Source of the DNA: DASPLH01 sp035627675
GTDB taxonomy: Bacteria; Acidobacteriota; Terriglobia; Terriglobales; Acidobacteriaceae
NCBI GenBank assembly: GCA_035627675.1
Contig: DASPLH010000267.1
Coordinates: 1-25,162 of the forward strand
DNA length: 25,162 bases
Direction of reading: 5' to 3'
Shown here: positions 1 through 7,747 of the stretch, in pieces
How positions within the stretch are numbered: position 1 is the stretch's first letter
How the letters are laid out: every line of letters begins with the position of its first letter
Program-made: the position numbers and the translations under genes
The notes under the pieces: model-generated
Databases searched by the model: none
The model's input: the letters and a program-made list of their open reading frames with translations, nothing else
Told to the model about the DNA's origin: nothing

Positions 1-1
1 G

Positions 2-580
2 CTGCAGTCGATTCCCGGCGGCGGCGCCGAGATTCTCGACGACGAGGTGCGCTCCAAGGTCGCGCGGCTGAAGTGCACGACCGAAGACTGGCTGAGCGTC
101 CATCGCACGGCCCACAAGCTGGGCATGAGAACCACGGCGACCATGATGTTCGGTGTTGGCGAGACCCTGGAGCACCGCATCAACCATCTCCAGCGAATCT
201 ACGACCTCCAGGAAGAAACGGGCGGGTTCACGGCGTTCATCCCGTGGACCTTCCAGCCGAAGAACACGGCACTTGGTGGCCGCGGCTGGGACGAGGCTAC
301 CGCCGTCGAGTACCTGAAGACCCTGGCAATCTCGCGCGTCTTCCTGTCGAATTTCCTCAACGTCCAGTCGAGCTGGGTGACGCAGGGCCTTAAGGTGTGC
401 CAAATGGGACTGCGCTTCGGCGGCAACGACGTGGGCTCGGTGATGCTGGAAGAGAATGTCGTCAAGGCTGCCGGAACGACCAACTGCACGACCGAAGAGG
501 AACTGCGGCGTATCATCCGCGACGCCGGCTTCCGCCCCGTGCAGAGAGACAGCCTGTACAGGACGTACTTCCTGAACTGA
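2..580 (+). CDS. mqnC: Cyclic dehypoxanthinyl futalosine synthase MqnC, C-terminal part (5' end outside window)
   Basis: Radical SAM enzyme of the futalosine route to menaquinone, which cyclises dehypoxanthine futalosine. The reading frame is open from base 2, so the start and the CxxxCxxC iron-sulfur motif lie upstream of the window. The visible part has the family's IPGGGAEILDDEVR segment, then ATMMFGVGET, TGGFTAFIPWTFQP and a C-terminal GGNDVGSVMLEENVV stretch, ending at a typical point (DSLYRTYF). MqnC is favoured over its relatives CofH and MqnE because of the PGGGAEIL and FIPWTFQP motifs. About 190 residues are present, roughly half of a usual 360-380 residue protein. It implies a menaquinone-based respiratory chain. 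No other mqn gene is visible, and the next gene begins after a 100+ base gap containing a repeat hairpin. Confidence 0.9.
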   Translation: MQSIPGGGAEILDDEVRSKVARLKCTTEDWLSVHRTAHKLGMRTTATMMFGVGETLEHRINHLQRIYDLQEETGGFTAFIPWTFQPKNTALGGRGWDEATAVEYLKTLAISRVFLSNFLNVQSSWVTQGLKVCQMGLRFGGNDVGSVMLEENVVKAAGTTNCTTEEELRRIIRDAGFRPVQRDSLYRTYFLN

Positions 581-594
581 ACAACGCTCGCGGC

Positions 595-647
595 AAAGGA
601 CACAAGGAGGCACGAACGTCAGACTTCGTGATCCTTTGTGTCCTTTG
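595..647. repeat. REP-like inverted repeat (AAAGGACACAA arms)
   Basis: The arm at about 595-615 (AAAGGACACAAGGAGGCACGA) pairs, with a few mismatches, with the arm at about 627-647 (TCGTGATCCTTTGTGTCCTTT). Together they make a long imperfect hairpin between mqnC and the glycosyltransferase gene. The sequence resembles short intergenic repeats I recall from acidobacterial genomes. It has no U-tract, so it is not a clear terminator, although it could stop transcripts or protect their 3' ends. Confidence 0.6.
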
Positions 648-672
648 TGGTGAATCCCCGGCTGCACTCGGC

Positions 673-678
673 TACAAT
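673..678 (+). promoter_or_regulatory. Possible -10 box (TACAAT) for the glycosyltransferase gene
   Basis: TACAAT matches five of six bases of the sigma-70 -10 consensus. No good -35 box is seen at the right spacing. If it is used, transcription would begin near 685, after the TTG codon at 681, which argues for a start at 723-750 for the gene. Confidence 0.35.
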
Positions 679-722
679 CGTTGCAGGCAGACCCAGACTG
701 CCAATCGAGTTCATTACCGGAT

Positions 723-2360
723 GTGGTTTTGATCGAGCAGCTCGCCGCAATGTTCCTGTTCCAGCCCCGGCAGAACGCCGTGGTGTCGTTCCTCCAGAAG
801 CAGACGAACCCTGCCTTCAAGGGGCTCTACCAGGCGAACGCTTTCGACCTGATGCTTCTGATCCCGTACTTCATCGTCCTGATCATTCTTGCGACGTACG
901 GGTTTCACCGTTACCAGCTTGTGTGGATGTACTACCGCAACCGCAAGAATAAGGTTACGGAACCGAAGAGCCGCTTTGCCGAGCTGCCGCGGGTGACGAT
1001 CCAGCTGCCGATTTTCAACGAGCAGTTTGTCGTGGACCGGCTGGTGGAGTCCATCTGCAACCTCGACTACCCCCGTCACCTGCTCGACATCCAGGTGCTC
1101 GACGATTCGACGGACGAAACGGTTGCCGTGGCGTCGGCCGTGGTGGAGCGATACCGCGCGCTCGGAAACGACATCACGTACATCCATCGCACGGACCGCT
1201 ACGGTTTCAAGGCCGGAGCGCTCGACAACGGGTTGAAAACCGCCAAAGGCGAGTTCGTCGCGATCTTCGACGCCGACTTCACCCCCGCGCGGGACTGGCT
1301 GATGAAGGTCATCCACCACTTCGCCGACCCGCAGATCGGCATGGTGCAGACGCGGTGGACGCACATCAACCGCAACTACTCGTTCCTGACCGAAGTCGAA
1401 GCGATCCTGCTCGACGGGCACTTCGTGCTGGAACACGGCGGGCGTTCGCGGGCAAACGTGTTCTTCAACTTCAATGGCACGGCCGGCATGTGGCGGCGGC
1501 AGGCGATCGCGGATGCGGGCGGCTGGGAGCACGACACGCTGACGGAGGACACAGACCTCAGCTATCGCTGCCAGTTGAAGGGCTGGCGCTTCATCTATCT
1601 TCAGGATGTGGAGTGTCCGGCGGAACTGCCGATCGAAATGACGGCGTTCAAGACGCAACAGGCGCGCTGGGCGAAGGGCCTGATTCAGTGCGCGATCAAA
1701 GACCTGCCCAAGGTGCTGAAGTCGGATGTACGGCGCCGCGAGAAGATCGAGGCCTGGTATCACCTGACGGCGAACCTGTCCTACCCGCTGATGATCGTGC
1801 TGAGCGTGCTGATGATGCCGGCCATGATCATTCGCTTCTACCAGGGCTGGTTCCAGATGCTGTACATCGACCTGCCCCTGTTCCTGGCCTCCACGTTCTC
1901 GATTTCGAGCTTCTACCTGGTTTCACAGAAAGAACTCTTCCCCGGAAAGTGGTACAGGACTTTTCTGTATCTTCCCTTCCTGATGGCGCTCGGCATCGGG
2001 CTTACGATCACCAACTCCAAGGCTGTGATCGAGGCGCTGCGCGGCAAACAGACGGCGTTTGCGCGTACTCCGAAGTACAGTGTGCAGGCGAAAGGCGAGA
2101 AGTCGGCGGCGGCGAAGAAATACCGTAAGCGGCTGGGCATTGTGCCGTGGATCGAACTGGCCGTTGGCTTCTACTTCAGCCTCACGGTTTGGTATGCGGT
2201 GAGTAACGAAAACTACATTACCGTGCCATTCCTCATCCTGTTCGTTTACGGATACTGGTACACGGGACTGATGTCGTTGCTGCAAGGCCGTTTCGACTCG
2301 ATCCTGCGGTCGCGTCCCGCGTCCGAGGATCACATCAAACCGTTCCCTGTGGGCGTTTAG
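723..2360 (+). CDS. Family 2 glycosyltransferase, cellulose/mannan-synthase-like membrane protein
   Basis: Processive-type inverting glycosyltransferase of the inner membrane, probably making or extending a beta-linked glycan; the sugar cannot be read from sequence. Numbering from the longest possible start (TTG 681): a membrane helix at about 55-75, then the GT-A domain with DD (141-142), DAD (197-199), TED (288-290) and QQARW (326-330). These are the D, D, D, QxxRW set of cellulose-synthase-like enzymes. Four or five membrane helices follow from about 350 to 540. No PilZ domain is visible, so direct cyclic-di-GMP control is not indicated. Candidate starts are TTG 681, GTG 723, TTG 729 and ATG 750, none with a clear Shine-Dalgarno. 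I prefer 723-729 because the TACAAT box at 673 would exclude 681. No bcs or exopolysaccharide partners lie next to it. Confidence 0.85.
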   Translation: MVLIEQLAAMFLFQPRQNAVVSFLQKQTNPAFKGLYQANAFDLMLLIPYFIVLIILATYGFHRYQLVWMYYRNRKNKVTEPKSRFAELPRVTIQLPIFNEQFVVDRLVESICNLDYPRHLLDIQVLDDSTDETVAVASAVVERYRALGNDITYIHRTDRYGFKAGALDNGLKTAKGEFVAIFDADFTPARDWLMKVIHHFADPQIGMVQTRWTHINRNYSFLTEVEAILLDGHFVLEHGGRSRANVFFNFNGTAGMWRRQAIADAGGWEHDTLTEDTDLSYRCQLKGWRFIYLQDVECPAELPIEMTAFKTQQARWAKGLIQCAIKDLPKVLKSDVRRREKIEAWYHLTANLSYPLMIVLSVLMMPAMIIRFYQGWFQMLYIDLPLFLASTFSISSFYLVSQKELFPGKWYRTFLYLPFLMALGIGLTITNSKAVIEALRGKQTAFARTPKYSVQAKGEKSAAAKKYRKRLGIVPWIELAVGFYFSLTVWYAVSNENYITVPFLILFVYGYWYTGLMSLLQGRFDSILRSRPASEDHIKPFPVGV

Positions 2361-2409
2361 AATTCGCTGGCGCGGGCTCGCGTCAACGGCCACGCGCCGC
2401 GGATTTCGG

Positions 2410-2416
2410 GTTAGAA
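2410..2416 (+). promoter_or_regulatory. Possible -10 region (TTAGAAT) upstream of the receiver gene
   Basis: TAGAAT lies in the gap between the glycosyltransferase and receiver genes. No convincing -35 is seen. If used, it gives a leader of about 140 bases that contains a small hairpin (GGCTA near 2487 pairing with TAGCC near 2511). I do not recognise a known riboswitch there. Confidence 0.25.
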
Positions 2417-2557
2417 TACGGACGCTTCAACGGTGGGCGACTCGCTCCCTGGCCCGGTAAATATTGCCTGTCGGGCATCTTTTCAGGGCTAAACGGAAAC
2501 AAATCTGAATAGCCGGCGGAAGTCGTCGTCGGGTGCCAAATCCCCGCAGGTGACCCT

Positions 2558-2929
2558 ATGAAAGCCATTCTGTTCGTCGATGACCACGAGGTACTGGCGC
2601 GCCTGAGCTGCGAAATTCTGGAGATGCAGGGCTATCGCGCAGTATGCGCCTACAACGCCGCCGACGCCCTGGAGAAGTTCACGCAGGAGAAATTCGACAT
2701 CCTGGTGACCGATTTCCGCATGGAAGGCATGAATGGCCTCGAGTTGGCGAGGCAGATTCACCAGAAGGCCCCGCAGGTGCCTGTGATCATCGTGACCGGG
2801 TACGGCCCCATCGACGGCGGCAAGGACGTCAACGCCTGTCTCCAGAAAGAGGAGCTCTTTCCCGCACTGCTGGAGAAGATCAAGCTCTACCTCGGCGAGG
2901 CGGAAACAGAAGAGTTGAAGACGGCGTAG
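2558..2929 (+). CDS. Stand-alone response regulator receiver (CheY-like)
   Basis: A 123-residue single-domain receiver with no output domain. The acidic pair D8-D9, the phospho-acceptor D52 (LVTDF), T80 (IVTGY) and K97 are all in place, so it should be phosphorylatable. The region after T80 (GPIDGGKDVNACLQKEEL) replaces the usual hydrophobic beta5 strand with a more polar stretch, so its signalling surface may be atypical. No histidine kinase is adjacent; the nearest is the LytS-type kinase 2.2 kb away on the other strand, and that family normally pairs with LytTR-type regulators. The gene has its own terminator directly downstream and a leader of nearly 200 bases, so it is probably a single-gene transcript. 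Its pathway is unknown. Confidence 0.85.
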   Translation: MKAILFVDDHEVLARLSCEILEMQGYRAVCAYNAADALEKFTQEKFDILVTDFRMEGMNGLELARQIHQKAPQVPVIIVTGYGPIDGGKDVNACLQKEELFPALLEKIKLYLGEAETEELKTA

Positions 2930-2954
2930 CCTCTCCGACAATCGAGAACACGCG

Positions 2955-2988
2955 AACGGAACTGCTTCGGCCGTTCCGTTTTGTTTTT
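2955..2988 (+). terminator. Rho-independent terminator after the receiver gene
   Basis: AACGGAAC (2955-2962) pairs perfectly with GTTCCGTT (2973-2980) around a 10-base loop, and a T-rich run (TTTTGTTTTT) follows to 2988. It begins 25 bases after the stop codon. It is the clearest intrinsic terminator in the window. Confidence 0.8.
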
Positions 2989-3029
2989 GACGAGGTAAGC
3001 CTCGAATCAATGCAAGGGGCTGAAAAGCC

Positions 3030-3047
3030 GCGGGCGGTGACGCCCGC
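3030..3047. repeat. GC-rich hairpin repeat upstream of the HpnK-like gene
   Basis: GCGGGCG (3030-3036), a GTGA loop and CGCCCGC (3041-3047) form a perfect 7-base-pair hairpin within a longer GC-rich block that ends with CGCTACAC. It looks like a dispersed intergenic repeat of the kind found in acidobacterial genomes. It ends about 35 bases before the next start codon. Confidence 0.45.
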
Positions 3048-3069
3048 GCCGCTACACGGTTGGTGCTGT

Positions 3070-3075
3070 TACACT
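3070..3075 (+). promoter_or_regulatory. Possible -10 box (TACACT) adjacent to the HpnK-like start codon
   Basis: TACACT ends six bases before ATG 3082, so the expected transcription start would fall on or next to the start codon. No Shine-Dalgarno is visible, which would fit a leaderless transcript. Confidence 0.3.
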
Positions 3076-3081
3076 TCCGCC

Positions 3082-3966
3082 ATGCGGCGGCTCGTGGTCA
3101 ACGCGGATGACTTTGGACTCACCCGGGGAGTCAACCGCGCCATTATCGAGTGTCATCGGCAAGGCATCGTCACGTCTGCGACGTTGATGGCGTGCGGCGC
3201 TGCGTTTGACGATGCGGTCGCTCTTGCGCGTCAGAATCCGGCGCTCGGCATTGGATGTCATGTCGTTCTGCTGGATGGCCGGCCGTTGCTGCCGGCAGAA
3301 CGAGTGCGAACGCTGCTGTCGCCTCGTGACGAGTTCTTCCGTAGTATCGGCGAGTTTGCTCCGCGAGCAATGATGCACAGGTTTTCCGCCAAGGAGATCG
3401 AGGCCGAAGCGGTCGCGCAGTTCGAGAAAATACGGGCTGCCGGGATTGCCATCACACATTTCGACGCGCACAAGCACGCGCACATGTTCCCTTCCGTCCT
3501 CGAACCGCTGCTGAAGGCGGCGAAGCGGTGCGGCATAGGGGCCGTGCGGAATCCCTTTGAGCGCCCGATCCTGCTTCCTTCGCCGCGTGTGTTGACGCGC
3601 GCCTCCCTCGCGGTCCGATACGCCGAAGTGCTTGCGCTGCGCTCTTTCAGGAAACAGTTCCTGCGACTCGTGCGCAAGCACGGGCTGGCGACCACGGACG
3701 GCAGCATCGGCGTCGTCGCAACGGGCGAACTGGACCAAGACATTCTGCGGGAGATGCTGGAGCGCATCCCCGAAGGGACGTGGGAGCTCGTCTGTCATCC
3801 CGGATACAACGACGCCGAGCTCGCGACCGTACCAACCAAACTGCGTGCTTCGCGCGAGACGGAGTTGCAGGCGCTGACCTCCGCGGGCATTCGCGACGCT
3901 TTACACGCACGGCAGGTTGAGCGCATCGCATTCGGCAGGACGAACGCCCCGGTCGCGCTAACCTGA
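3082..3966 (+). CDS. hpnK: HpnK/ChbG (YdjC-like) carbohydrate deacetylase
   Basis: A 294-residue metal-dependent deacetylase-type protein of the ChbG/HpnK family, which removes acetyl groups from sugar amides. Visible motifs are NADDFGLTRGVN (7-18), with the metal-binding Asp pair, GCHVVLLDG (H60), HFDAHKHAHMFP (126-137) and a late CHPGY. The GxGCHVVLLDGRPLLP segment resembles HpnK, the hopanoid-associated branch, more than ChbG. However, no hopanoid genes are next to it, so the symbol is tentative. ATG 3082 was chosen because the conserved MRRLVVNADDFG start begins there; the upstream open frame has no family homology. It lies 47 bases before bshA on the same strand, so the two may be co-transcribed. 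Confidence 0.75.
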   Translation: MRRLVVNADDFGLTRGVNRAIIECHRQGIVTSATLMACGAAFDDAVALARQNPALGIGCHVVLLDGRPLLPAERVRTLLSPRDEFFRSIGEFAPRAMMHRFSAKEIEAEAVAQFEKIRAAGIAITHFDAHKHAHMFPSVLEPLLKAAKRCGIGAVRNPFERPILLPSPRVLTRASLAVRYAEVLALRSFRKQFLRLVRKHGLATTDGSIGVVATGELDQDILREMLERIPEGTWELVCHPGYNDAELATVPTKLRASRETELQALTSAGIRDALHARQVERIAFGRTNAPVALT

Positions 3967-4013
3967 ATCCGGCCTGTCCGTCTGCTAATCCAATCCGTAG
4001 TCGAAAGATCATC

Positions 4014-5162
4014 ATGCGAATCGGAATCACCTGTTATCCAACTTACGGCGGCAGTGGAGTTGTCGCGACCGAGCTTGGGATCGAGCTGGCGCAGCGCGGC
4101 CATGACGTGCACTTCATCTCTTACTCGCAGCCCATACGGCTGACCGATCCGCATCCCAACATCCATTTTCACGAAGTCGAGGTCTCCAACTACCCGCTGT
4201 TCGAGTATCCGCCCTACGACCTTGCGCTGGCGTCGCGCATGGCCGAGGTCGCAGAGCTTTACGAACTCGACCTGCTGCACGTCCATTACGCGATCCCGCA
4301 CTCGGTGAGCGCGCTGCTGGCAAAGCAAATGCTCGCCTGCGATCACGTCAGGTCCAGGCGCCGGTTGCCGTTCGTCACCACGCTGCACGGCACGGACATC
4401 ACCCTGGTCGGCCTCGATCATTCGTACCTGCCGATCACGCGCTTCTCCATCGAGCAGAGCGATGGAGTGACGGCCATCTCGAAGTACCTGCGCGAAAAGA
4501 CGGTCGAGGAGTTCGAGACGCGCAATCGCATCGAGGTCATCCACAACTTCGTCAACTGCGACCTCTACCGCCGCGATCCCAAGACACGCGAACGCCGCCA
4601 GGAATACGCGAAAGACGACGAACGCATCCTGCTGCACCTGTCGAACTTCAGGCCGGTGAAGCGCGTGACGGATGTGATCGAGGTCTTCGACCGGGTGCAG
4701 AAGAAGATCCCTGCGAAGCTGGTCATGATGGGCGATGGTCCCGACCGGTCGAAAGCCGAGTGGCTGGCGCAGAAGAAGGGCCTTCAGAACCGGGTGCTTT
4801 TCCTGGGCAAGCAGGACCGCATTCACGAGAAGCTGGCGGTCGCCGACGTGATGCTGCTGCCCAGCGAACTCGAATCCTTCGGGCTTGCGGCGCTGGAGGC
4901 AATGGCTTCCGAGGTTGTCCCGGTCGCGACCCGGGTAGGCGGCGTGCCGGAAGTGATCGACCACGGCGAGACTGGATACATGGCTCCGGTAGGCGCGTTG
5001 GACGAGATGGCCAACTACGCCATCGACGTCCTGGGCGACGACGCGAAGCTGCGCGAGATGGGGAAGCTGGCGCGCTATACCGCGCAGAGCAGGTTCTGCT
5101 CGACGAAGATCATTCCACAGTACGAGGCGTTCTACCGCGAAGTGCTGGAGCGCAAGTCGTAG
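4014..5162 (+). CDS. bshA: N-acetyl-alpha-D-glucosaminyl L-malate synthase BshA
   Basis: GT4-family retaining glycosyltransferase that joins GlcNAc from UDP-GlcNAc to L-malate, the first step of bacillithiol synthesis; cytoplasmic. The 382-residue length is normal. BshA-type features are the N-terminal MRIGITCYPTYGGSGVVATELG with its glycine loop (12-15), HVHYAIPHS (89-97), TLHGTDITLVG (123-133), the conserved VIHNFV (175-180), and the EX7E motif E287 to E295 (ESFGLAALE). The downstream bacillithiol genes bshB and bshC are not in the window. Its 3' end overlaps the 3' end of the convergent histidine kinase gene by 31 bases. Another GT4 activity is possible, but the N-terminal half is distinctive. 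Confidence 0.9.
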   Translation: MRIGITCYPTYGGSGVVATELGIELAQRGHDVHFISYSQPIRLTDPHPNIHFHEVEVSNYPLFEYPPYDLALASRMAEVAELYELDLLHVHYAIPHSVSALLAKQMLACDHVRSRRRLPFVTTLHGTDITLVGLDHSYLPITRFSIEQSDGVTAISKYLREKTVEEFETRNRIEVIHNFVNCDLYRRDPKTRERRQEYAKDDERILLHLSNFRPVKRVTDVIEVFDRVQKKIPAKLVMMGDGPDRSKAEWLAQKKGLQNRVLFLGKQDRIHEKLAVADVMLLPSELESFGLAALEAMASEVVPVATRVGGVPEVIDHGETGYMAPVGALDEMANYAIDVLGDDAKLREMGKLARYTAQSRFCSTKIIPQYEAFYREVLERKS

Positions 5163-6457
5163 GTGTCGCCGAACTCCCCGGCGTGAGGGATCGGGAGGAG
5201 GAGCCGGACGATCGTGCCGGCTTCGATGTTGCTCTCCACCTCGAGGCGTGCTGAATCGTTGTACAGCACGTTGAGCCGCTCGCGCACGTTCGCCATCCCG
5301 ATCCCGGTGCCGGTCGAACTGGCTTCGCCGATTCCCACCCCGTCGTCTTCTACCTCGATCACGAGCAGCCCATCGGAGATGCGGCTGCGCAGGCAGATGG
5401 TGCCGCCTTCCACCTTGGGTGAGAGCCCGTGCTTGACGGCGTTCTCGACCAGCGGCTGAAGGATGACGCTGGGAACCATGGTTTCGAGGGTCGCCGGATC
5501 GAGTTCCTTCACCACTTTCAGCTTCTCGGGCCCGAAGCGCACGACCTCGATATCCAGATAGTCGTCGATGAACTCCAACTCTTCGCGGAGCTGGACGAAG
5601 GAGTCGCCTTTACGCAGCAGGCGGCGCAGGATGTTCGCGAGCTTCACGATCATTGTCCTGGCCGTGTCGGGATCGAAGCGCACGAGCGACGAGACGGAGT
5701 TCAGGGTATTGAACAGGAAATGCGGGTTGATCTGGCTTTGCAGGGCTTCCATGCGAGCGTGCAACAGCAGGCGCTCCTGCTCTTCGAGCTTCATCTCGAT
5801 GCGCGTGTTGTTCAGCACCTTGAGCGCGATTGCGACGCACATCACCGTCGTCAGGTAAATCGCACCCGTGACGACCCAGCTCGAACTCTCCAGCGCGAAG
5901 GTGTGGGTGGGGAAAAGGTCCAGCATCTGCAATCGCAGGAATTGCAGCCCGAGCATGGTAAAGAAGAACGTGGTCTGCCAGTCGATGAACGACTTGGCGA
6001 TCGTGCGGCGTATCCAGCGGTAGATGCTGAGATCGAACAGCGGCGAGAATGACCATATCGCTTCGCGGTCCTTGGCGAGTTCGCGCAGGAAGCCCGCGAC
6101 CAGCCCCGCTCCGACGTTCAGCGGCAGGTTGCCCCACTCGTGCATCGCGATGGAGGGCAGCGAGACGAGCAGCCCACCGACAACTCCGGCGGTGCGACCA
6201 GCGATCACGCCCATCAGGATCGAGCTCTCGAACGCAAGATCGGCGGCGACGAAGTTCTTGACAGTCCCGCGAACGACCACGCCCAGCGAGTACGGAACGC
6301 CGATGAGCAGGGCCATCTCGAGGTTCTCGCCCAGCGTGCGCTCCTCGTGGAATAGGAGCACCCTGAAGCGGCGCGAACGCGCCAGCACGCTGCTCACCGC
6401 CGCGGCGACGCCGAGCTTGATGAGCAACGTGATGAGGATGAATCGCTGATCGTACAT
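5132..6457 (-). CDS. LytS/YpdA-type sensor histidine kinase
   Basis: A 441-residue membrane sensor kinase. The N-terminal 210 residues hold five or six hydrophobic helices with a glycine-rich GVIAGRTAGVVGGLL segment, like the 5TM-LYT sensor module. Then comes the His_kinase (PF06580-type) domain with INPHFLFNTLNS (phospho-acceptor H246), followed by a HATPase_c domain with N339 in LVENAVKHG, DDGVGIG (371-377) and GTGIGMANVRERL. All catalytic motifs are intact. Such kinases normally act with a LytTR response regulator, which is not found here. Its last 31 bases lie inside bshA on the opposite strand. It follows the AlaX gene by 30 bases, a gap filled by a GTCGTTAGTCG-type repeat. Confidence 0.88.
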   Translation of the reverse strand: MYDQRFILITLLIKLGVAAAVSSVLARSRRFRVLLFHEERTLGENLEMALLIGVPYSLGVVVRGTVKNFVAADLAFESSILMGVIAGRTAGVVGGLLVSLPSIAMHEWGNLPLNVGAGLVAGFLRELAKDREAIWSFSPLFDLSIYRWIRRTIAKSFIDWQTTFFFTMLGLQFLRLQMLDLFPTHTFALESSSWVVTGAIYLTTVMCVAIALKVLNNTRIEMKLEEQERLLLHARMEALQSQINPHFLFNTLNSVSSLVRFDPDTARTMIVKLANILRRLLRKGDSFVQLREELEFIDDYLDIEVVRFGPEKLKVVKELDPATLETMVPSVILQPLVENAVKHGLSPKVEGGTICLRSRISDGLLVIEVEDDGVGIGEASSTGTGIGMANVRERLNVLYNDSARLEVESNIEAGTIVRLLLPIPHAGEFGDTYDLRSSTSR

Positions 6458-6460
6458 TTC

Positions 6461-6500
6461 GGTCGTCGGTCGTTAGTCGTCGGTGGTTTAGTCGCCGGCC
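6461..6500. repeat. GTCGTTAGTCG-type intergenic repeat, copy 1
   Basis: A low-complexity run built of GGTCGTCGGTCGTTAGTCG-like units fills the gap between the kinase start and the AlaX stop and slightly overlaps the AlaX 3' end. A second copy lies at 7748-7795. Both sit directly upstream of a minus-strand ATG. Confidence 0.6.
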
Positions 6501-7747
6501 GTTGGTCGAAAAGTCTTCACGGCCTCGTCCAGAAGTTCTTGCAGCCGGCTTGGGTCGGGCACTCCGCCCTGCGCCATGTCACGGGTACCTCCGCCGCGGC
6601 CGCCCACGGCCGCTACGGCCTGCTTCAACAGGGCTCCCATATCGTGCGGCAGGCCCGGCGATTGCGCGAAGACCAGCGCCGCCTGGCCCGATGCCGCCGC
6701 AAGCAGGGCGACGCAGGCAGGGGACAAGGCTACCAGCTTCTGCGCGAAAAGCTTCGTAAAAGCGAGATCGCCGTCAGGGAGAACCTCCACCACGAGTTTC
6801 GTGCCGTTCGCCTCCGGCGCAGTGGCCAGTTTGCGTTCGGCCAGCAACTCGGCAATCTGCTCGTTGGCCTTGTGCTGGGCTTTCGCGGCCAGCTTCGAGG
6901 CCTCGACAAGGTTGCGCACCTGCGCCGGAACCTCCCAGAGATGGGTGGAGAACAGCGTTGCGGCGTCGGTCAGCGTTTCGTAATCCTTACGGGCATGGCG
7001 CACGGCGCGCGCTCCGCACACGAACTCCACTCGGACGCCCTGCTTCACCTTTTCTATTTTGCGGATGAGGATGGAGCCGATCTGTCCCGTGCTGCGCACG
7101 TGCGTGCCTCCGCATGCGCAGAGGTCCACGTCCTTGATGTGGATGAGGCGGAGTTTCTCGCGGCCCGCGCCTGGAATCTTGCGAACGCCCAGCGCCCGGG
7201 CTTCGTCTTCGGTAACGAACTGCATGGAGACCGGCTGATCGTCCCATACCACCTGGTTGGCGCGCTGCTCGGCCTGACGCGCCTGGTCAGCGGTTAGCCC
7301 CTTGGCGTCGAGGTCGATGGTGCACGTCTCGTCTCCCATGTGGAACGAAACCGTCGGCATTCCGAACAGCTCCACGAAGGCAGCCGAGAGCACGTGCTGG
7401 CCGGAATGCTGCTGCATGTGGTCGCGGCGGCGGTCCACGTCGATGAACCCCCGGACGCGGGTGGGCGCGTCGGCAATCTCGTCGGCGCGGTCGATGACGT
7501 GGAGGATGTCGTCGCCCTCCTCGACAACCTCGGCAACGCGCACCTTGGGCAGGAACTGTCCGCGCTCGCCCTCCAGCGGCTCGAGTTCGATCCAGCCGGT
7601 GTCGAACACCTGCCCGCCACTGGCCGGATAGAACGCGGTCCGGTCCAGCACCAGCGCTGTGCGGCCGTCCGGCAGCGAGCGCCGCTCCAGCAGCGCAGCA
7701 ACAAAGTCGTAGAGGAACGAATTGTGGTAGTAGAGGCGCTCGGTCAT
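6488..7747 (-). CDS. AlaX-type alanyl-tRNA editing protein with C-terminal DHHA1 domain
   Basis: A free-standing relative of the alanyl-tRNA synthetase editing domain, expected to hydrolyse Ser- or Gly-tRNA(Ala) in trans. The 419-residue protein starts at ATG 7747 (MTERLYYHNS). It has the oligonucleotide-binding-like N-terminal part (DRTAFYPASGGQ), then the zinc and catalytic motifs H114-SGQ-H118 and C212-GGT-H216, a helical linker at about 265-320, and a DHHA1-like C-terminus rich in glycine (GGRGGGTRDMAQGG). This is the long AlaX form. The frame is open upstream, but those codons translate repeat DNA, so I reject the longer start. It lies between threonine synthase (98-base gap) and the kinase gene (30-base gap). 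Confidence 0.88.
   Translation of the reverse strand: MTERLYYHNSFLYDFVAALLERRSLPDGRTALVLDRTAFYPASGGQVFDTGWIELEPLEGERGQFLPKVRVAEVVEEGDDILHVIDRADEIADAPTRVRGFIDVDRRRDHMQQHSGQHVLSAAFVELFGMPTVSFHMGDETCTIDLDAKGLTADQARQAEQRANQVVWDDQPVSMQFVTEDEARALGVRKIPGAGREKLRLIHIKDVDLCACGGTHVRSTGQIGSILIRKIEKVKQGVRVEFVCGARAVRHARKDYETLTDAATLFSTHLWEVPAQVRNLVEASKLAAKAQHKANEQIAELLAERKLATAPEANGTKLVVEVLPDGDLAFTKLFAQKLVALSPACVALLAAASGQAALVFAQSPGLPHDMGALLKQAVAAVGGRGGGTRDMAQGGVPDPSRLQELLDEAVKTFRPTAGD

Noticed and set aside
714..1763. A 349-residue minus-strand frame inside the glycosyltransferase gene
   Set aside because: It is antisense to the catalytic motifs of the real gene, with low-complexity Arg/Val/His-rich translation.
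2420..2557. A possible riboswitch before the receiver gene
   Set aside because: Only a 5-base-pair stem (GGCTA/TAGCC) is clear; compared by eye, the region does not match the cyclic-di-GMP-I consensus or any other riboswitch I know.
2644..3081. Upstream extension of the HpnK-like frame through the receiver gene
   Set aside because: It reads through the receiver, a terminator and a repeat in another frame; the family homology begins at ATG 3082.
3795..4964. A 389-residue minus-strand frame across bshA
   Set aside because: It is a shadow of bshA and has no recognisable domain.
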